A DNA stretch of 64,000 bases, taken from a virus. The stretch lies in IMG/VR virus record IMGVR_UViG_3300032322_001315, positions 26,510 to 90,509 of that record; one strand, given 5' to 3'. The notes below the pieces were generated by a model that worked only from the letters and a program-made list of their open reading frames with translations, searched no databases and was not told the DNA's origin. The position numbers and the translations under genes were made by a program. The stretch's first letter is position 1. The number at the start of each line of letters is the position of its first letter. This document shows positions 48,801 through 58,560 of this stretch, piece by piece.

Positions 48801-49772
48801 TTATTCATGTCCTAAAGTCTGCTTAAATTTACCAATATGTTCATCATCATCTAAATTTACATGACTTTTATCGAGTCCTTTTTTTCCATCTGGTTGAAAC
48901 ATGACTGTTCTTGCTTTGCCTTGATTTAATTGTTTTTGCCTGATAGTCCATCTTCCTTTTCCAGATAGAGCAGGCAATCCATGACCCGTTTCGTCTTCGT
49001 CTCCAATTCTATATGTTCCATATCCGCCACCAACTTGCAAAATTTTAACGTGATGGTCTTTTAGATATGCATGTGCTGGATCTAAACTTGGATGTTTAAC
49101 GACAACAGATTTAGCACGACCAGAAGAAGTTTTTTCTGCTGTATCAGGATCAGGCTGAACCTTGTTCATATGTTCTAATATTCCTGACTTTTCAATCTCT
49201 TTTGCATATTGTGGTCTCAACTCTCTTGCTTTATCTCCAATATGCCAACCTTTTTCTTTAGAATGATGTATTGTTAATTGACCAAATGCAGCAGTTGTTC
49301 CTTCTTTTGTCTCACCTTCGAGCAAATGTCCTGTGACCGTTCCAGCATGAAATATTTTTCTTTTTTTGTTTTCTGCTACGAAATCTGTTCCTGCTGTCGA
49401 ACCTGCACCTGAAATATGTTCAGGCATGATTCCATGTTTCTTTAATCTGTCAACGAAATCTTTTTCGTATTTGTGTCCTTTGTTTTCTGGTTCTGCTCCA
49501 GGTTTTAATAATTTTGTCACAGGAATTTCATGATGTTCGTCTGAACCTTCTACCTCAGCATGAACATGGAGTTTTCCATTAATTCTATCTGTACCATTTA
49601 GTCTGACTTTTGTTCCTGCGGGCAAATCTCCATGTGCAGATGCTAGTTCATGAGTTGCCTCTGTGCTACCTAAAAAAGGTCTAATATATTTGTCAAAATG
49701 TCTTACGCTCTCGGTACCTGTTCCTATAATAGTACCTCGACCTTCAGATAAGAAAAATTTAAATGACCTCAT
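48801..49772 (-). CDS. Capsid-targeted PD-(D/E)XK-like protein
   Basis: 323 residues. The N-terminus MRSFKFFLSE|GRG matches the T4 capsid-targeting sequence (MKTYQEFIAE in IPIII) with an LSE cleavage site at 8-10. Residues 101-166 run YEKDFVDRL, GTDF (D130), GETKEG (E154-T-K156) and AAFGQL (Q165), the order of the PD-(D/E)XK nuclease core. The C-terminal third has a beta-rich VKILQVGGGYGTYRIGDEDETG segment. It lies between gp16 and gp17, which is unusual: T4 has nothing here. Prediction: packaged and injected nuclease or DNA-binding protein. Nuclease activity is inference. Confidence 0.65.
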   Translation of the reverse strand: MRSFKFFLSEGRGTIIGTGTESVRHFDKYIRPFLGSTEATHELASAHGDLPAGTKVRLNGTDRINGKLHVHAEVEGSDEHHEIPVTKLLKPGAEPENKGHKYEKDFVDRLKKHGIMPEHISGAGSTAGTDFVAENKKRKIFHAGTVTGHLLEGETKEGTTAAFGQLTIHHSKEKGWHIGDKARELRPQYAKEIEKSGILEHMNKVQPDPDTAEKTSSGRAKSVVVKHPSLDPAHAYLKDHHVKILQVGGGYGTYRIGDEDETGHGLPALSGKGRWTIRQKQLNQGKARTVMFQPDGKKGLDKSHVNLDDDEHIGKFKQTLGHE

Positions 49773-50185
49773 TCTTGTTTTCCTTTTAATAGTTTTGACA
49801 ACTCAGCAGTTGAACCTACAAAGATGGCCTTGTCTATAGTTGTCTTTGATGTTTCTTTTTGACCTTTCTTCATCTCTCGCATTTGTTTTTGCAAAAGAAT
49901 TAGTTTTTCGTTTGCTTCTGTCACATTTTTAATCATGGTTGCAGCAACTTCAAATGCACGAGGATGTTCTGATTCTCTAGCAATTTCAAGAATATCATCA
50001 ATGGCGTCTTTACCTTTTTCAATGATTTCTTCATAGTTAGTTCTTACTGTTTCATAGTCAGTTTGAAGGTCATCATCTAATTGTGTTTGCTCTTTGGTTT
50101 CGACAACAGCAGGTAAAGTCTCTTCGATGATTTCAACTGGAGCAACATCAAACAATTGCTCCATATTTCTTTCAAATTTAGTCAT
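49769..50185 (-). CDS. 16: Terminase small subunit (gp16)
   Basis: 138 residues (T4: 164). The core YEEIIEKGKDAIDDILEIARESEHPRAFEVAATMIKNVTEANEKLILLQKQM matches the central coiled coil of gp16. FVGSTAELSKLLK closes the C-terminus. It regulates gp17 and forms oligomeric rings. Overlaps the CTS-bearing gene by 4 bp and lies 1 bp from gp15. Confidence 0.9.
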   Translation of the reverse strand: MTKFERNMEQLFDVAPVEIIEETLPAVVETKEQTQLDDDLQTDYETVRTNYEEIIEKGKDAIDDILEIARESEHPRAFEVAATMIKNVTEANEKLILLQKQMREMKKGQKETSKTTIDKAIFVGSTAELSKLLKGKQE

Positions 50186-50186
50186 A

Positions 50187-51179
50187 TCAATATTCCGTTA
50201 TCGTAGTTGTAATCGTATAATTTGAATTTGGTAAAGCGTCTTTTGGAACAACTGCTGTATTGACAGTTGCCATTCTCACGTTAGCACCGATAACGTTTAA
50301 TAATATATGTTCAGCACCAGAACTTACTCCATACAAATAGGTATTTGTTTTTAAATCGCCTTCAATATTTGTTACTTTCAAAATATTTGTAGTGTTGCTG
50401 TAACTTAAAACTTCTGCTTTTCCTGATGCTAAAGCAAATGAATATCCTTGAAATACTTCTTCTCCAATTTTATACGTTCCTGTACCAGAAGAACTTACGT
50501 TTAATGATACAGTATCTTGTGCACCAATATTTGCTAAATTTTTAATATTGACAATTGCTTGTTTGATTACTGAACCTTGATTGATGTTTCCGTACAAATA
50601 TGCTTTTGCAGTAAACTTTAATGTCCAAATAATTATTCTTGTATCAGAATCATTTTCGCCTTCAAATTCAATATTACAATCTACACTATTTAATGTTATA
50701 GGAACTTCTCTGACAACTCCCATCGTAGGCACAAGATTTAACCTAAGAGTATAATTCGGAGTAAAATAAGGCAATATATGTTCAATTATTTGGTCACCAT
50801 CTTCAATGTTTCTAACATAAAGATATAATTCAAAATCAAAATTATAAGGTACTGGATTATATTGATAGTATGCTGTATTTCCATCGCCTGAGGCTGCAAC
50901 GTTCTTTATTCCAGATACTAGTTTTCTTGCCGCATCGTAGTACATATTTGTCAAATCGTATGACAAACGAGGTAATGTGATTTGAACTTTTTTGTTTAGT
51001 GTTGGATCACCTAAAAGACGATTTACATATTTTTCTTTTGGTGCATATACGATAGGAACTTTTATTGTTTGGTCTTCAGTACCGTTTGTATTATATCTTG
51101 TTAAACTGATATCATCAAATACGCTGCCGAACCCAACAATTAATTTTCTTATAATGTGGTGATATGATGTACTCGCCAT
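50187..51179 (-). CDS. 15: Tail completion / sheath terminator protein (gp15)
   Basis: 330 residues (T4: 272). IRKLIVGFGSVFDDISLTRYNTNGTEDQTIKVPIVYAPKEKY and LPRLSYDLTNMYYDAARK, YNPVPYNFDFELYLYVRN, QIIEHILPYF match T4 gp15. The extra C-terminal beta segment (~60 residues) is typical for marine relatives. It caps the tail for head joining. It overlaps the gp14-like gene by one base. Confidence 0.93.
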   Translation of the reverse strand: MASTSYHHIIRKLIVGFGSVFDDISLTRYNTNGTEDQTIKVPIVYAPKEKYVNRLLGDPTLNKKVQITLPRLSYDLTNMYYDAARKLVSGIKNVAASGDGNTAYYQYNPVPYNFDFELYLYVRNIEDGDQIIEHILPYFTPNYTLRLNLVPTMGVVREVPITLNSVDCNIEFEGENDSDTRIIIWTLKFTAKAYLYGNINQGSVIKQAIVNIKNLANIGAQDTVSLNVSSSGTGTYKIGEEVFQGYSFALASGKAEVLSYSNTTNILKVTNIEGDLKTNTYLYGVSSGAEHILLNVIGANVRMATVNTAVVPKDALPNSNYTITTTITEY

Positions 51180-52060
51180 TATAACTTACCTAAAGAATTA
51201 TTTTCTGAAGTATTGACATAATTGATTGATTCATCATTGATTGCTTTGTTGTCGTAATGTACTTTTGGTTCTGCTTCAAAATACGAGTCGGTAGAAACTA
51301 AAATCGCATTTGCAGTATTACTATAAATCCTAGAACCAATAGACAAGGTTCCTTGTATTTGGTCTAAATCAAGAGTGCTATTTACTGAGTTATATGCTGC
51401 CACTACTGCTCTAGATGTTGCATTTGCATATACACCATTAGCACTTTGAAATACAATATCATCGACATCAAATGTTCCATAAACAGAAGTGATTGTAAAT
51501 CTTTCTGCATATGCTTCTTGAGTTTGAATGATATCGATATCTGGTATTCCTGTTGAAATTTCTTCGTGAGAATACTTGAATTTCTCTAATTCAATCTCAT
51601 AAAAATAAGGAACTTGACGACCAAGCATCATCATATCTTTGTTTTGATTTACAAATTTGATTTCATATAATTCACCAACACCATTCAATACAGGAATATA
51701 AATTAAATCGCCTTCTCTTGGTCTTATAATTGTTGTTCCATTTGATACTCTCTGTAGGAATGTTCTTTTTGACATCATTACAGATAAAGTGTTTCTAATT
51801 TCTAAACCAAATTTACTGAAAAACTCTCCTTGACCACCATAATCGGTGACGTTATTCGGATAAATTTCAATTGGATATGCTGAAGTAAAAGTCTTTAGAG
51901 GGTCTTCACCATAGATTAAATCTCTCGCCGAGTCATTGTCGTTTGGTAGATAAAATGAATCTGTACCCATTATCTTAATACTTTCGACAATGAGGTCTTC
52001 AACTAAACGTTGTTCATTATATCTAGCGTTATAATTATTAAAATAGTGATTTAATGGCAT
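51179..52060 (-). CDS. 14: Neck protein (gp14)
   Basis: 293 residues. MPLNHYFNNYNARYNEQRLVEDLIVESIKIMGTDSFYLP is the conserved T4 gp14 start; QGEFFSKFGLEIRNTLSVMMSKRTF and FYEIELEKFKYSHE also match. The C-terminal ~100 residues (SVYGTFDVDDIVFQ...) form an extra beta domain. Joins gp13 in the head-tail connector. One base overlaps gp15 and 1 bp separates it from gp13. Confidence 0.92.
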   Translation of the reverse strand: MPLNHYFNNYNARYNEQRLVEDLIVESIKIMGTDSFYLPNDNDSARDLIYGEDPLKTFTSAYPIEIYPNNVTDYGGQGEFFSKFGLEIRNTLSVMMSKRTFLQRVSNGTTIIRPREGDLIYIPVLNGVGELYEIKFVNQNKDMMMLGRQVPYFYEIELEKFKYSHEEISTGIPDIDIIQTQEAYAERFTITSVYGTFDVDDIVFQSANGVYANATSRAVVAAYNSVNSTLDLDQIQGTLSIGSRIYSNTANAILVSTDSYFEAEPKVHYDNKAINDESINYVNTSENNSLGKL

Positions 52061-52061
52061 A

Positions 52062-52841
52062 TTAGTTTAAGAAAAATTCTAATGGAGCACCGTAGTTATT
52101 TTCCATTTCTTTTTCTAGTCTCTCGATGTCATCTACTGCTTCTTGATATGTTTCGGCACCATTTAAAGTTACACCACCAAGAAGTTGAATTCCACCAAAC
52201 TTCTTCATGTTTGAACCCCATGTACGTTTGATTAGAGCAGTAGCATATTCTTTTAACCAACGGTCATTCCAAACGCCATTATAAACATCTGGATTTATTA
52301 CAGCATAGCATTCTGCAACGACTACAGTTCCGGCATCTGCTTCTGATGTTCCCCAGTTCCAATCAATGAATAACTTACGCATATGTCGTTGAAATCTAAT
52401 TGGAACTTCACCACTAAACAAGATTTCAAGTGAACGCAGATGTTGCTGAGTTAATGTGTAGTTGATGTACGATGCTGAAGTGAAATCATATAATTCATTG
52501 AGACGTAGTTGATATCTCAAGTCAAACATATTGACGGTTGCTTGAGAATCTTGGACTGGAAATATGCGAGTTACACCAATAATCTCTACTTGATTACCGT
52601 TTGAGTCTACGGTAACGCTAGGATCCATATTAATATATTCATTATCGATATCTTGTTGTGTTATTGCTTTGATATAGAATACTTTTTGTAGACCATCAAA
52701 GTGATAATCTTGCCAGTATTGCAAAGCATCGTCTATTCTATCTTCTATTTGGTCATCATCTACGTTGATATCTATTACTGGAAATCCTAAACGGCGTAAG
52801 CAATAGTTTTTAAACTCTTCTCTTGAGGATATGGTCGCCAT
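52062..52841 (-). CDS. 13: Neck protein (gp13)
   Basis: 259 residues. FKNYCLRRLGFPVIDINVDDDQIEDRIDDALQYWQDYHFDG is the conserved T4-like gp13 start, and MRKLFIDWNWGTSEADAGTVVVAECYAVINP and WLKEYATALIKRTWGSNMKKFGGIQLLGGVTLNGAE continue the pattern. T4 gp13 has 309 residues. It is at the head of the neck-terminase operon with a late promoter before it. Confidence 0.95.
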   Translation of the reverse strand: MATISSREEFKNYCLRRLGFPVIDINVDDDQIEDRIDDALQYWQDYHFDGLQKVFYIKAITQQDIDNEYINMDPSVTVDSNGNQVEIIGVTRIFPVQDSQATVNMFDLRYQLRLNELYDFTSASYINYTLTQQHLRSLEILFSGEVPIRFQRHMRKLFIDWNWGTSEADAGTVVVAECYAVINPDVYNGVWNDRWLKEYATALIKRTWGSNMKKFGGIQLLGGVTLNGAETYQEAVDDIERLEKEMENNYGAPLEFFLN

Positions 52842-52869
52842 ATTTTGCCTCTATGATTATACATTGTAG

Positions 52870-52877
52870 TATTTATT
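52870..52877 (-). promoter_or_regulatory. T4-type late promoter (AATAAATA)
   Basis: 29 bp upstream of the gp13 ATG; one mismatch to the consensus. It lies at the 3' end of the small tail-related gene. Confidence 0.6.
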
Positions 52878-53316
52878 GCTTAGGATATTTTTCTTTTACT
52901 GATTGTATTTTATTCATCATATCAACGTAATCTGAATGTTCTGGTCCTTTCCATATTGCGCCTAGTTGCTCACCCAAAGAAGGATACTCATCTCTTCTTA
53001 GTGCATAATAGTCAGGAATATCCGGATGAACAATCTCTTCTTTTTGAATATCAGATACAGTTTGTTCGCCGGTAAATGGGTCAGTATATGACCTTGTTTT
53101 AGGATCAAGTGCTGCCCACTCGGCTTCTTTTGCATCAATCTGTGCTTCTATTCTTGATTTGGATTGTTCTAGAAATTCAGATAGGTTTGCATTTGAAGGG
53201 ACGTAAATTTTCCAGTCATAAACATTATCATTATAAGTTACTTTTAATAACGCCAATGCTCTATCTTCATTTCCTCCTACTGATTGAATGCCTTCTAATG
53301 AAATTTCGCTAGACAT
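52873..53316 (-). CDS. Tail-associated protein with C-terminal YPSLGEQLGAIWKG motif
   Basis: 147 residues. The N-terminal half is beta-rich (LALLKVTYNDNVYDWKIYV), the middle is a short coiled segment (LSEFLEQSKSRIEAQIDAKEAEW). The C-terminal YYALRRDEYPSLGEQLGAIWKGPEHSDYVDMMNKIQSVKEKYPK is a common module in phage tail-fibre operons, thought to act in fibre attachment or assembly. It sits between the fibre block and gp13. Role inferred from motif and location. Confidence 0.65.
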   Translation of the reverse strand: MSSEISLEGIQSVGGNEDRALALLKVTYNDNVYDWKIYVPSNANLSEFLEQSKSRIEAQIDAKEAEWAALDPKTRSYTDPFTGEQTVSDIQKEEIVHPDIPDYYALRRDEYPSLGEQLGAIWKGPEHSDYVDMMNKIQSVKEKYPKQ

Positions 53317-53324
53317 AATTGCTC

Positions 53325-54680
53325 CTACTTGATTGCTTCTACTCTAAAGTTTTTGCCCATATGACTTCCTTGTTGAGGTAGAATTTGAATATCTTTAAAT
53401 CCAATTTCTGTTAGCAATTCGGTCATAACCTTTGGATAATAACCCCATCTGTGTGGGAATTTAGTTCCTTCTTTTAGTGTTTCTTCAGTTGGAGTTTCTT
53501 CACCTGTTGCTACTCCATACATGCAAACAGTCAACCAATATTTTTCTTCGTCTGTTTTCGCTTCTACGAATGCCTTGCATATACCTTCCAAGTCAGGTAA
53601 CTCCATGATAAGTTTACCACCAGGTTTGAGATTATCAAACCATTTCTTCATCAGTTCGGGACCTCGATGATGAGGAATATGTTCAATCAAATGAGATGCC
53701 AAAATCTCTTCTGCACACTCATTTGGAATATCAACTTCAAAAATATCTTCATTGATATCTGCTGTACTATCATACTTGTCAATACCAATGTATCCTTCGA
53801 GTTTGTCTCTACCGCAACCTATGTTAAACTTGATAGGTTTATTTTCCTCTAGATATTTTTGAATTTTATTTTTTGAACTGTTGCTACCTTTTGGTACTCT
53901 ACTTGTCCATCTCTTGTCAATATATTCTTTATCTTCTGGTACTAATGGAGTTGTGATTGGAATCTGAGTGAAATAATTTCTCAAATCAACACCAGGATGT
54001 GCTGTGTATTTTCCAGATGCAAGGTCCATGTGTAGACATTGAACATCAGTATTGACAAGAAGTTTATAACCCATCTTATGAAGTCTGTGGACAAAGAAGT
54101 TGTCTTCTCCAATAAATGGAATGTCAGGACTAATGTTATTGCCTATACAGCAGAAAGGAAGTTCTGGGTCTTGTTCTTTCATTGCTTTAATAATATGCAT
54201 AGGAATCAACATTACATCCATTCCTGTCTGCCAGGCGTCTATCAATTGGCCTGGATCGACATTAGGAATGATAATATGATTATCGATTCTCTGCATAATC
54301 ATAGCATTTGAAAGTTTGATATAGTACACCCCGGTTACTACTGCATTTGGATTTTCTTCTGCGGTCTTGTGAAGAATGGTGAATGCATCGTAAGGAAGAA
54401 CCGTATCTTCACCTACAAACAACATATACTTGGCGCCAGATTCTAATGCTCTTTCAAATAGATAGTTTCTTGCTACGTCAACTACCTCACCACCAATATT
54501 GCAGAAACCATGACTGAATCCATTAAGGTCAATATGAAGACCCATATGTCCATCAAAGTTTTGTGCTGGTGTTTCTTTTAAATCTCTACGAGGTTGACAG
54601 ATAACAACATACGGAGAGATTGTTTTTGATTCATCATAAATTTCATGCATTACTTTAATAATTTTATCACGATTATACAT
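53325..54680 (-). CDS. Fusion of glycosyltransferase-like and SAM methyltransferase domains
   Basis: 451 residues. The N-terminal ~260 residues form a GT-A-type domain (SGAKYMLFVGEDTVLPYDA gives the acidic EDT site, then VVTGVYYIK and DIPFIGEDNFFVHRLHKMGYKLLV). The C-terminal ~180 form a class I SAM methyltransferase: FNIGCGRDKLEGYIGID binds SAM, ASHLIEHIPHHRGPELMKKWFDNLKPGGKLI follows. It lies between the fibre genes and gp13, suggesting glycan decoration of virion or fibre proteins, but target is unknown. The two domains may have separate activities. Confidence 0.8.
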   Translation of the reverse strand: MYNRDKIIKVMHEIYDESKTISPYVVICQPRRDLKETPAQNFDGHMGLHIDLNGFSHGFCNIGGEVVDVARNYLFERALESGAKYMLFVGEDTVLPYDAFTILHKTAEENPNAVVTGVYYIKLSNAMIMQRIDNHIIIPNVDPGQLIDAWQTGMDVMLIPMHIIKAMKEQDPELPFCCIGNNISPDIPFIGEDNFFVHRLHKMGYKLLVNTDVQCLHMDLASGKYTAHPGVDLRNYFTQIPITTPLVPEDKEYIDKRWTSRVPKGSNSSKNKIQKYLEENKPIKFNIGCGRDKLEGYIGIDKYDSTADINEDIFEVDIPNECAEEILASHLIEHIPHHRGPELMKKWFDNLKPGGKLIMELPDLEGICKAFVEAKTDEEKYWLTVCMYGVATGEETPTEETLKEGTKFPHRWGYYPKVMTELLTEIGFKDIQILPQQGSHMGKNFRVEAIK

Positions 54681-54694
54681 ATTTCAATTCACCT

Positions 54695-56476
54695 TTAATA
54701 TTTGTTAAGAAATTGACTAGAACACAATCCTTTGCTAAAGAGTACACCTGTATTTAGGGTTATTTTTTGACCTCTGTTTGCACCATAAGGTACAAAATTA
54801 ATATCTCCATTTGGTGATAAAATACCTCCATTGTGTGCACCGGTAGATGTTGTATAAACCAAACTATATGTTGATACCACTCCATCAGCAGATATTTTTT
54901 GTCCTACAGTAGCTTGTGCTGGTATAAAATGTATATCACCATCGGGTGCTAATACACCACCGGCATATGCAGCAGTTGTTGTATAAACCAAACTATATGT
55001 TGATACTACTCCAGCTGCGGATATTTTTTGACCTACTATTGCACTTCTGGGTACAAAATGAATATCACCGTTTGGTGCTAAAACACCACCTTGATATGCT
55101 AATTCGGAAGATATAGTATATACTAGACTATATGTTGATACCAAACCGCCAGCTGAAACTTTTTGACCTCTGTTAGCAGCAGCCGGTATAAAGTGTATAT
55201 CACCATTTAGTGCCAATACTGCACCTAAAAATGCATTAGTTGTAGTATAAACCAAACTATATGTTGATACTACGCCAGCAGGTGAAACTTTTTGTCCTCT
55301 GTTTGCACTAAGGGGAGCAAAATGTGTATCCCCATTGGGAGCGAGAACGCCTCCTTGATATGCTGCTGCTGTTGTATAAACCAAACTATAGGTGGATACT
55401 ACTCCTGAAGCAGATATCCTTTGACCTCTGTTTGCACTATAAGGTACGAAATTTATATCACCATTAGGTGCTAATACGCCACCGGCATATGCATTAGTTG
55501 TCGTATATACAAGACTATATGTAGAAACAGTACCAGCAGATGATATTTTTTGTCCTCTTATAGCAGAAGTTGGTATAAAATGTATATCTCCGTTTGGTGC
55601 TAGGACACCACCCGTATATGCTGCTGCTGCTGTATAAACTAAACTATATGTACTAACAACACCACCAACACCACTAAACAACTGACTACCATTCTTTCCC
55701 TCATTCAAAAAATTTAGAATGTTAGGAAAAGGATTAAAGTTGGATGTTTTAGCATCACCGTTAACTGTTATAGTAAACTTGTTTGTGCTGTTGTCTAAGA
55801 ATGTTGCATTTTGACAGGTCAGCAGAGAGATGTTGGTGATTGCGGTAAGTGGCGCAGTTGGTGGCGTAAAAGTCGAGGTGTAGAGGACAGTACCTTTGAC
55901 GATGCGAAGATTTGATATATATCCGGGGAAATTGTATTGGTTGGCAGCACCACCTCTATCTGTCCATCCAACAAGCAATGCTCTTGACCCAGTGGTTAAA
56001 TTTGAAGGTACATTTGAAACAGTTGCGCTTGATACCCCATTCAACCAAAGTGTTGCATTTGCTCCACTTCTGGTTAGCGCAAAATGATTCCAAGAATTTA
56101 CTGCTACTGTAGTTGTTGTTCTTGCCGACGAAGGTGGGTTTACGCCTGCATTTGGCACAGCAGCAAAGTGAAAGCAGACACGCAAACTAGAATCAACGCC
56201 AATAGAATATTGCGACCAAGTGCTAAACGCAAGACCATCTTTATCAACAATAACTGCCCCATATATATCTGCATTTGTTGGGGTTGCTGTTAAATAGAAG
56301 AAACCTTCAATAGTAAAATCAGAAGTACCCATATTAAGAGCAGCATTATTAGCAACGCTTAAATAGTCGCCAGCAGCATCGAAAAAAACCGAAGAATACC
56401 CACCTTGTTGCGTACTGCGAACAGTTTGTTGAACTTCAGAGATGAATGTTGGAGAAGATATTCTTACGTCTGGCAT
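54695..56476 (-). CDS. LamG-domain protein with seven beta-propeller-like repeats, receptor-binding candidate
   Basis: 593 residues. Residues ~30-230 form a concanavalin/LamG fold (SVFFDAAGDYLSVANNAALNMGTSDFTIEGFFYL). Seven 43-residue repeats follow, each with VSTYSLVYT, GGVLAPNGDIHF and GQKIS, which agrees with a seven-bladed propeller. The extreme N-terminus (SSPTFISEVQQ) and C-terminus (CSSQFLNKY) recur in the next two genes, presumably for docking and tip. It is downstream of the long fibre gene and probably recognises host glycans. Two genes of the same type precede it in tandem. Confidence 0.8.
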   Translation of the reverse strand: MPDVRISSPTFISEVQQTVRSTQQGGYSSVFFDAAGDYLSVANNAALNMGTSDFTIEGFFYLTATPTNADIYGAVIVDKDGLAFSTWSQYSIGVDSSLRVCFHFAAVPNAGVNPPSSARTTTTVAVNSWNHFALTRSGANATLWLNGVSSATVSNVPSNLTTGSRALLVGWTDRGGAANQYNFPGYISNLRIVKGTVLYTSTFTPPTAPLTAITNISLLTCQNATFLDNSTNKFTITVNGDAKTSNFNPFPNILNFLNEGKNGSQLFSGVGGVVSTYSLVYTAAAAYTGGVLAPNGDIHFIPTSAIRGQKISSAGTVSTYSLVYTTTNAYAGGVLAPNGDINFVPYSANRGQRISASGVVSTYSLVYTTAAAYQGGVLAPNGDTHFAPLSANRGQKVSPAGVVSTYSLVYTTTNAFLGAVLALNGDIHFIPAAANRGQKVSAGGLVSTYSLVYTISSELAYQGGVLAPNGDIHFVPRSAIVGQKISAAGVVSTYSLVYTTTAAYAGGVLAPDGDIHFIPAQATVGQKISADGVVSTYSLVYTTSTGAHNGGILSPNGDINFVPYGANRGQKITLNTGVLFSKGLCSSQFLNKY

Positions 56477-58560
56477 AATTAGAACTTATTAAAAAATGGA
56501 GACATACAAACAGATTGATTAAACGGTATTGCTGGGAGAGTTGATATTTTTTGACCTACTGGGGCAGTTTGCATCATAAAATGTATGTCTCCATTTGGTG
56601 CTAGAACACCGCCTCTATATGCTTGAGTTGATGTATAAACCAGACTATATGTTGATACCACTCCTGAAGCAGATATCTTTTGTCCTACAGTAGCAGCCCC
56701 CGGCACAAAATGTATGTCTCCATTTGGTGCTAGAACCCCGCCTCTATATGCAATAGTTGTTGTATATACAAGACTATATGTGCTTACGACACCTGATGGT
56801 GATATTTTTTGTCCTACAGTAGCAGATGCCGGTATAAAATGAATATCACCATTAGGTGCCAGTACTCCGCCAAAATATGCACCAGTTGTTGTATAAACTA
56901 GACTATATGTTGATACTACTCCAGCAGCAGATATCTTTTGTACTACGGGGGCATCTTGAGGCACAAAATGAATATCACCATTTGGTGCCAATACTCCACC
57001 AAAATATGAACCAGCAGTATAAACCAAACTATATGTTGATACCACTCCTGAAGCAGATATCTTTTGTCCTACAGTAGCAGAGGCCGGTATAAAATGAATA
57101 TCACCATTTGGTGCTAAAACACCTCCTAGATATGCACCAGTTGTAGTATAGACCAGACTATATGTAGATACTACACCAGCAGCAGATATCTTTTGACCTA
57201 CTATTGCAGTTTGTGGTACAAAATGTATGTCTCCATTTGGTGCTAGAACCCCGCCTCTATATGCAGTAGTTGCTGTATATACAAGACTATATGTTGAAAC
57301 TACACCAGCAGCAGATATCTTTTGCCCTACAGCAGCAGATGCCGGTATAAAATGAATATCACCATTTGGTGCCAGTACTCCGCCAAAATATGCAGTAGTT
57401 GTTGTATATACAAGACTATATGTACTGACTATTCCGTTATTAAAAGTTTGTCCTGCAGCAACACTTTTATCAATCAAACCTTTCATACCAAAGAACCATG
57501 AATATGCAGTATTTGCAGTATCCATAGAACTATTATCAGCAGTAATAAGATTACCCCAAGCTCTTGTTTGAGTTTCCGTTATCCAGGTTGGGGAAATATT
57601 GTTTATTGGCATAATTATAATTTATTAAAATATGATGAACAACAAGTTCCAATTTCAAAAGGAATCGCTGAATTAGTATGTATTATTTGACCCCTGTTTG
57701 CATTGTGTGGTATAAAATGAATATCACCATTTGGTGCTAAAACGCCGCCAGCATAAGCACTGGTGGTCGTATAAACTAGACTGTATGTTGATACCACTCC
57801 AGAAGCAGATATCTTTTGTCCTCTAATGACAACAAACGGAATAAAATGTATATCACCATTAGGAGATAATACACCACCAACATAAGCACTGGTGGTCGTA
57901 TAAACCAAACTATATGTTGATACCACTCCAGAAGCAGATATCTTTTGTCCTCTGTTTGCAACATATGGTATAAAATGAATATCACCATTAGGAGATAATA
58001 CACCACCAATATATGCACCGGTGGTCGTATAAACCAAACTATATGTTGATACAACACCAGTAGCAGATATTTTTTGTCCTACAGTAGCAGATGCCGGTAT
58101 AAAATGAATATCACCATTAGGAGATAATACACCACCGGCATATGCAGCAGTTGTTGTATAAACCAAACTATATGTTGATACAACACCAGTAGCAGATATT
58201 TTTTGTCCTACAGTAGCAGATGCCGGTATAAAATGAATATCACCATTAGGAGATAATACACCACCAATATAAGCTCCGGTGGCCGTATAAACCAAACTAT
58301 ATGTTGATACAACACCAGTAGCAGATATCTTTTGTCCTCTGTTTGCACTATATGGTATAAAGTGAATATCACCATTAGGAGATAATACACCACCGTTATA
58401 AGCACTGGTGGTCGTATAAACCAAACTATATGTTGATACAACACCAGTAGCAGATATCTTTTGTCCTCTGTTTGCACTATATGGTATAAAGTGAATATCA
58501 CCATTAGGTGCCAGTACTCCGCCAAAATATGCACCAGTTGTTGTATAAACTAGACTATAT
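54750..58560 (-). repeat. Coding tandem repeats, 129-bp unit in three genes
   Basis: Twenty-one in-frame units of about 129 bp (7 + 7 + 7) encode the 43-residue blades; several are nearly identical at DNA level both within and between genes. Variation is focused on the same positions in each unit (after SLVYT, and after HFxP). Confidence 0.9.
56479..57612 (-). CDS. Seven-repeat beta-propeller-like tail protein, paralogue
   Basis: 377 residues. A short N-terminal domain of ~60 residues (ISPTWITETQTRAWGNLITADNSSMD) precedes seven 43-residue repeats (one is 42) with VSTYSLVYT, GGVLAPNGDIHF and GQKIS motifs. The C-terminus reads SPFFNKF, the same pattern as the neighbours. It lacks the LamG domain. 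Separated by 2 bp from each neighbour. A seven-bladed propeller is inferred from exactly seven repeats; receptor or glycan binding is a second inference. Confidence 0.78.
   Translation of the reverse strand: MPINNISPTWITETQTRAWGNLITADNSSMDTANTAYSWFFGMKGLIDKSVAAGQTFNNGIVSTYSLVYTTTTAYFGGVLAPNGDIHFIPASAAVGQKISAAGVVSTYSLVYTATTAYRGGVLAPNGDIHFVPQTAIVGQKISAAGVVSTYSLVYTTTGAYLGGVLAPNGDIHFIPASATVGQKISASGVVSTYSLVYTAGSYFGGVLAPNGDIHFVPQDAPVVQKISAAGVVSTYSLVYTTTGAYFGGVLAPNGDIHFIPASATVGQKISPSGVVSTYSLVYTTTIAYRGGVLAPNGDIHFVPGAATVGQKISASGVVSTYSLVYTSTQAYRGGVLAPNGDIHFMMQTAPVGQKISTLPAIPFNQSVCMSPFFNKF

Noticed and set aside
58208-58534. Long alternate-frame ORF with regular HIVWFIRPP repeats
   Set aside because: It is the shadow frame of the propeller repeats; no start context and the main frame is clearly coding.
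54750-58560. Regularly spaced repeats resembling a CRISPR array
   Set aside because: The unit is 129 bp, in frame, and encodes a 43-residue protein repeat; there are no short identical repeats with unrelated spacers.
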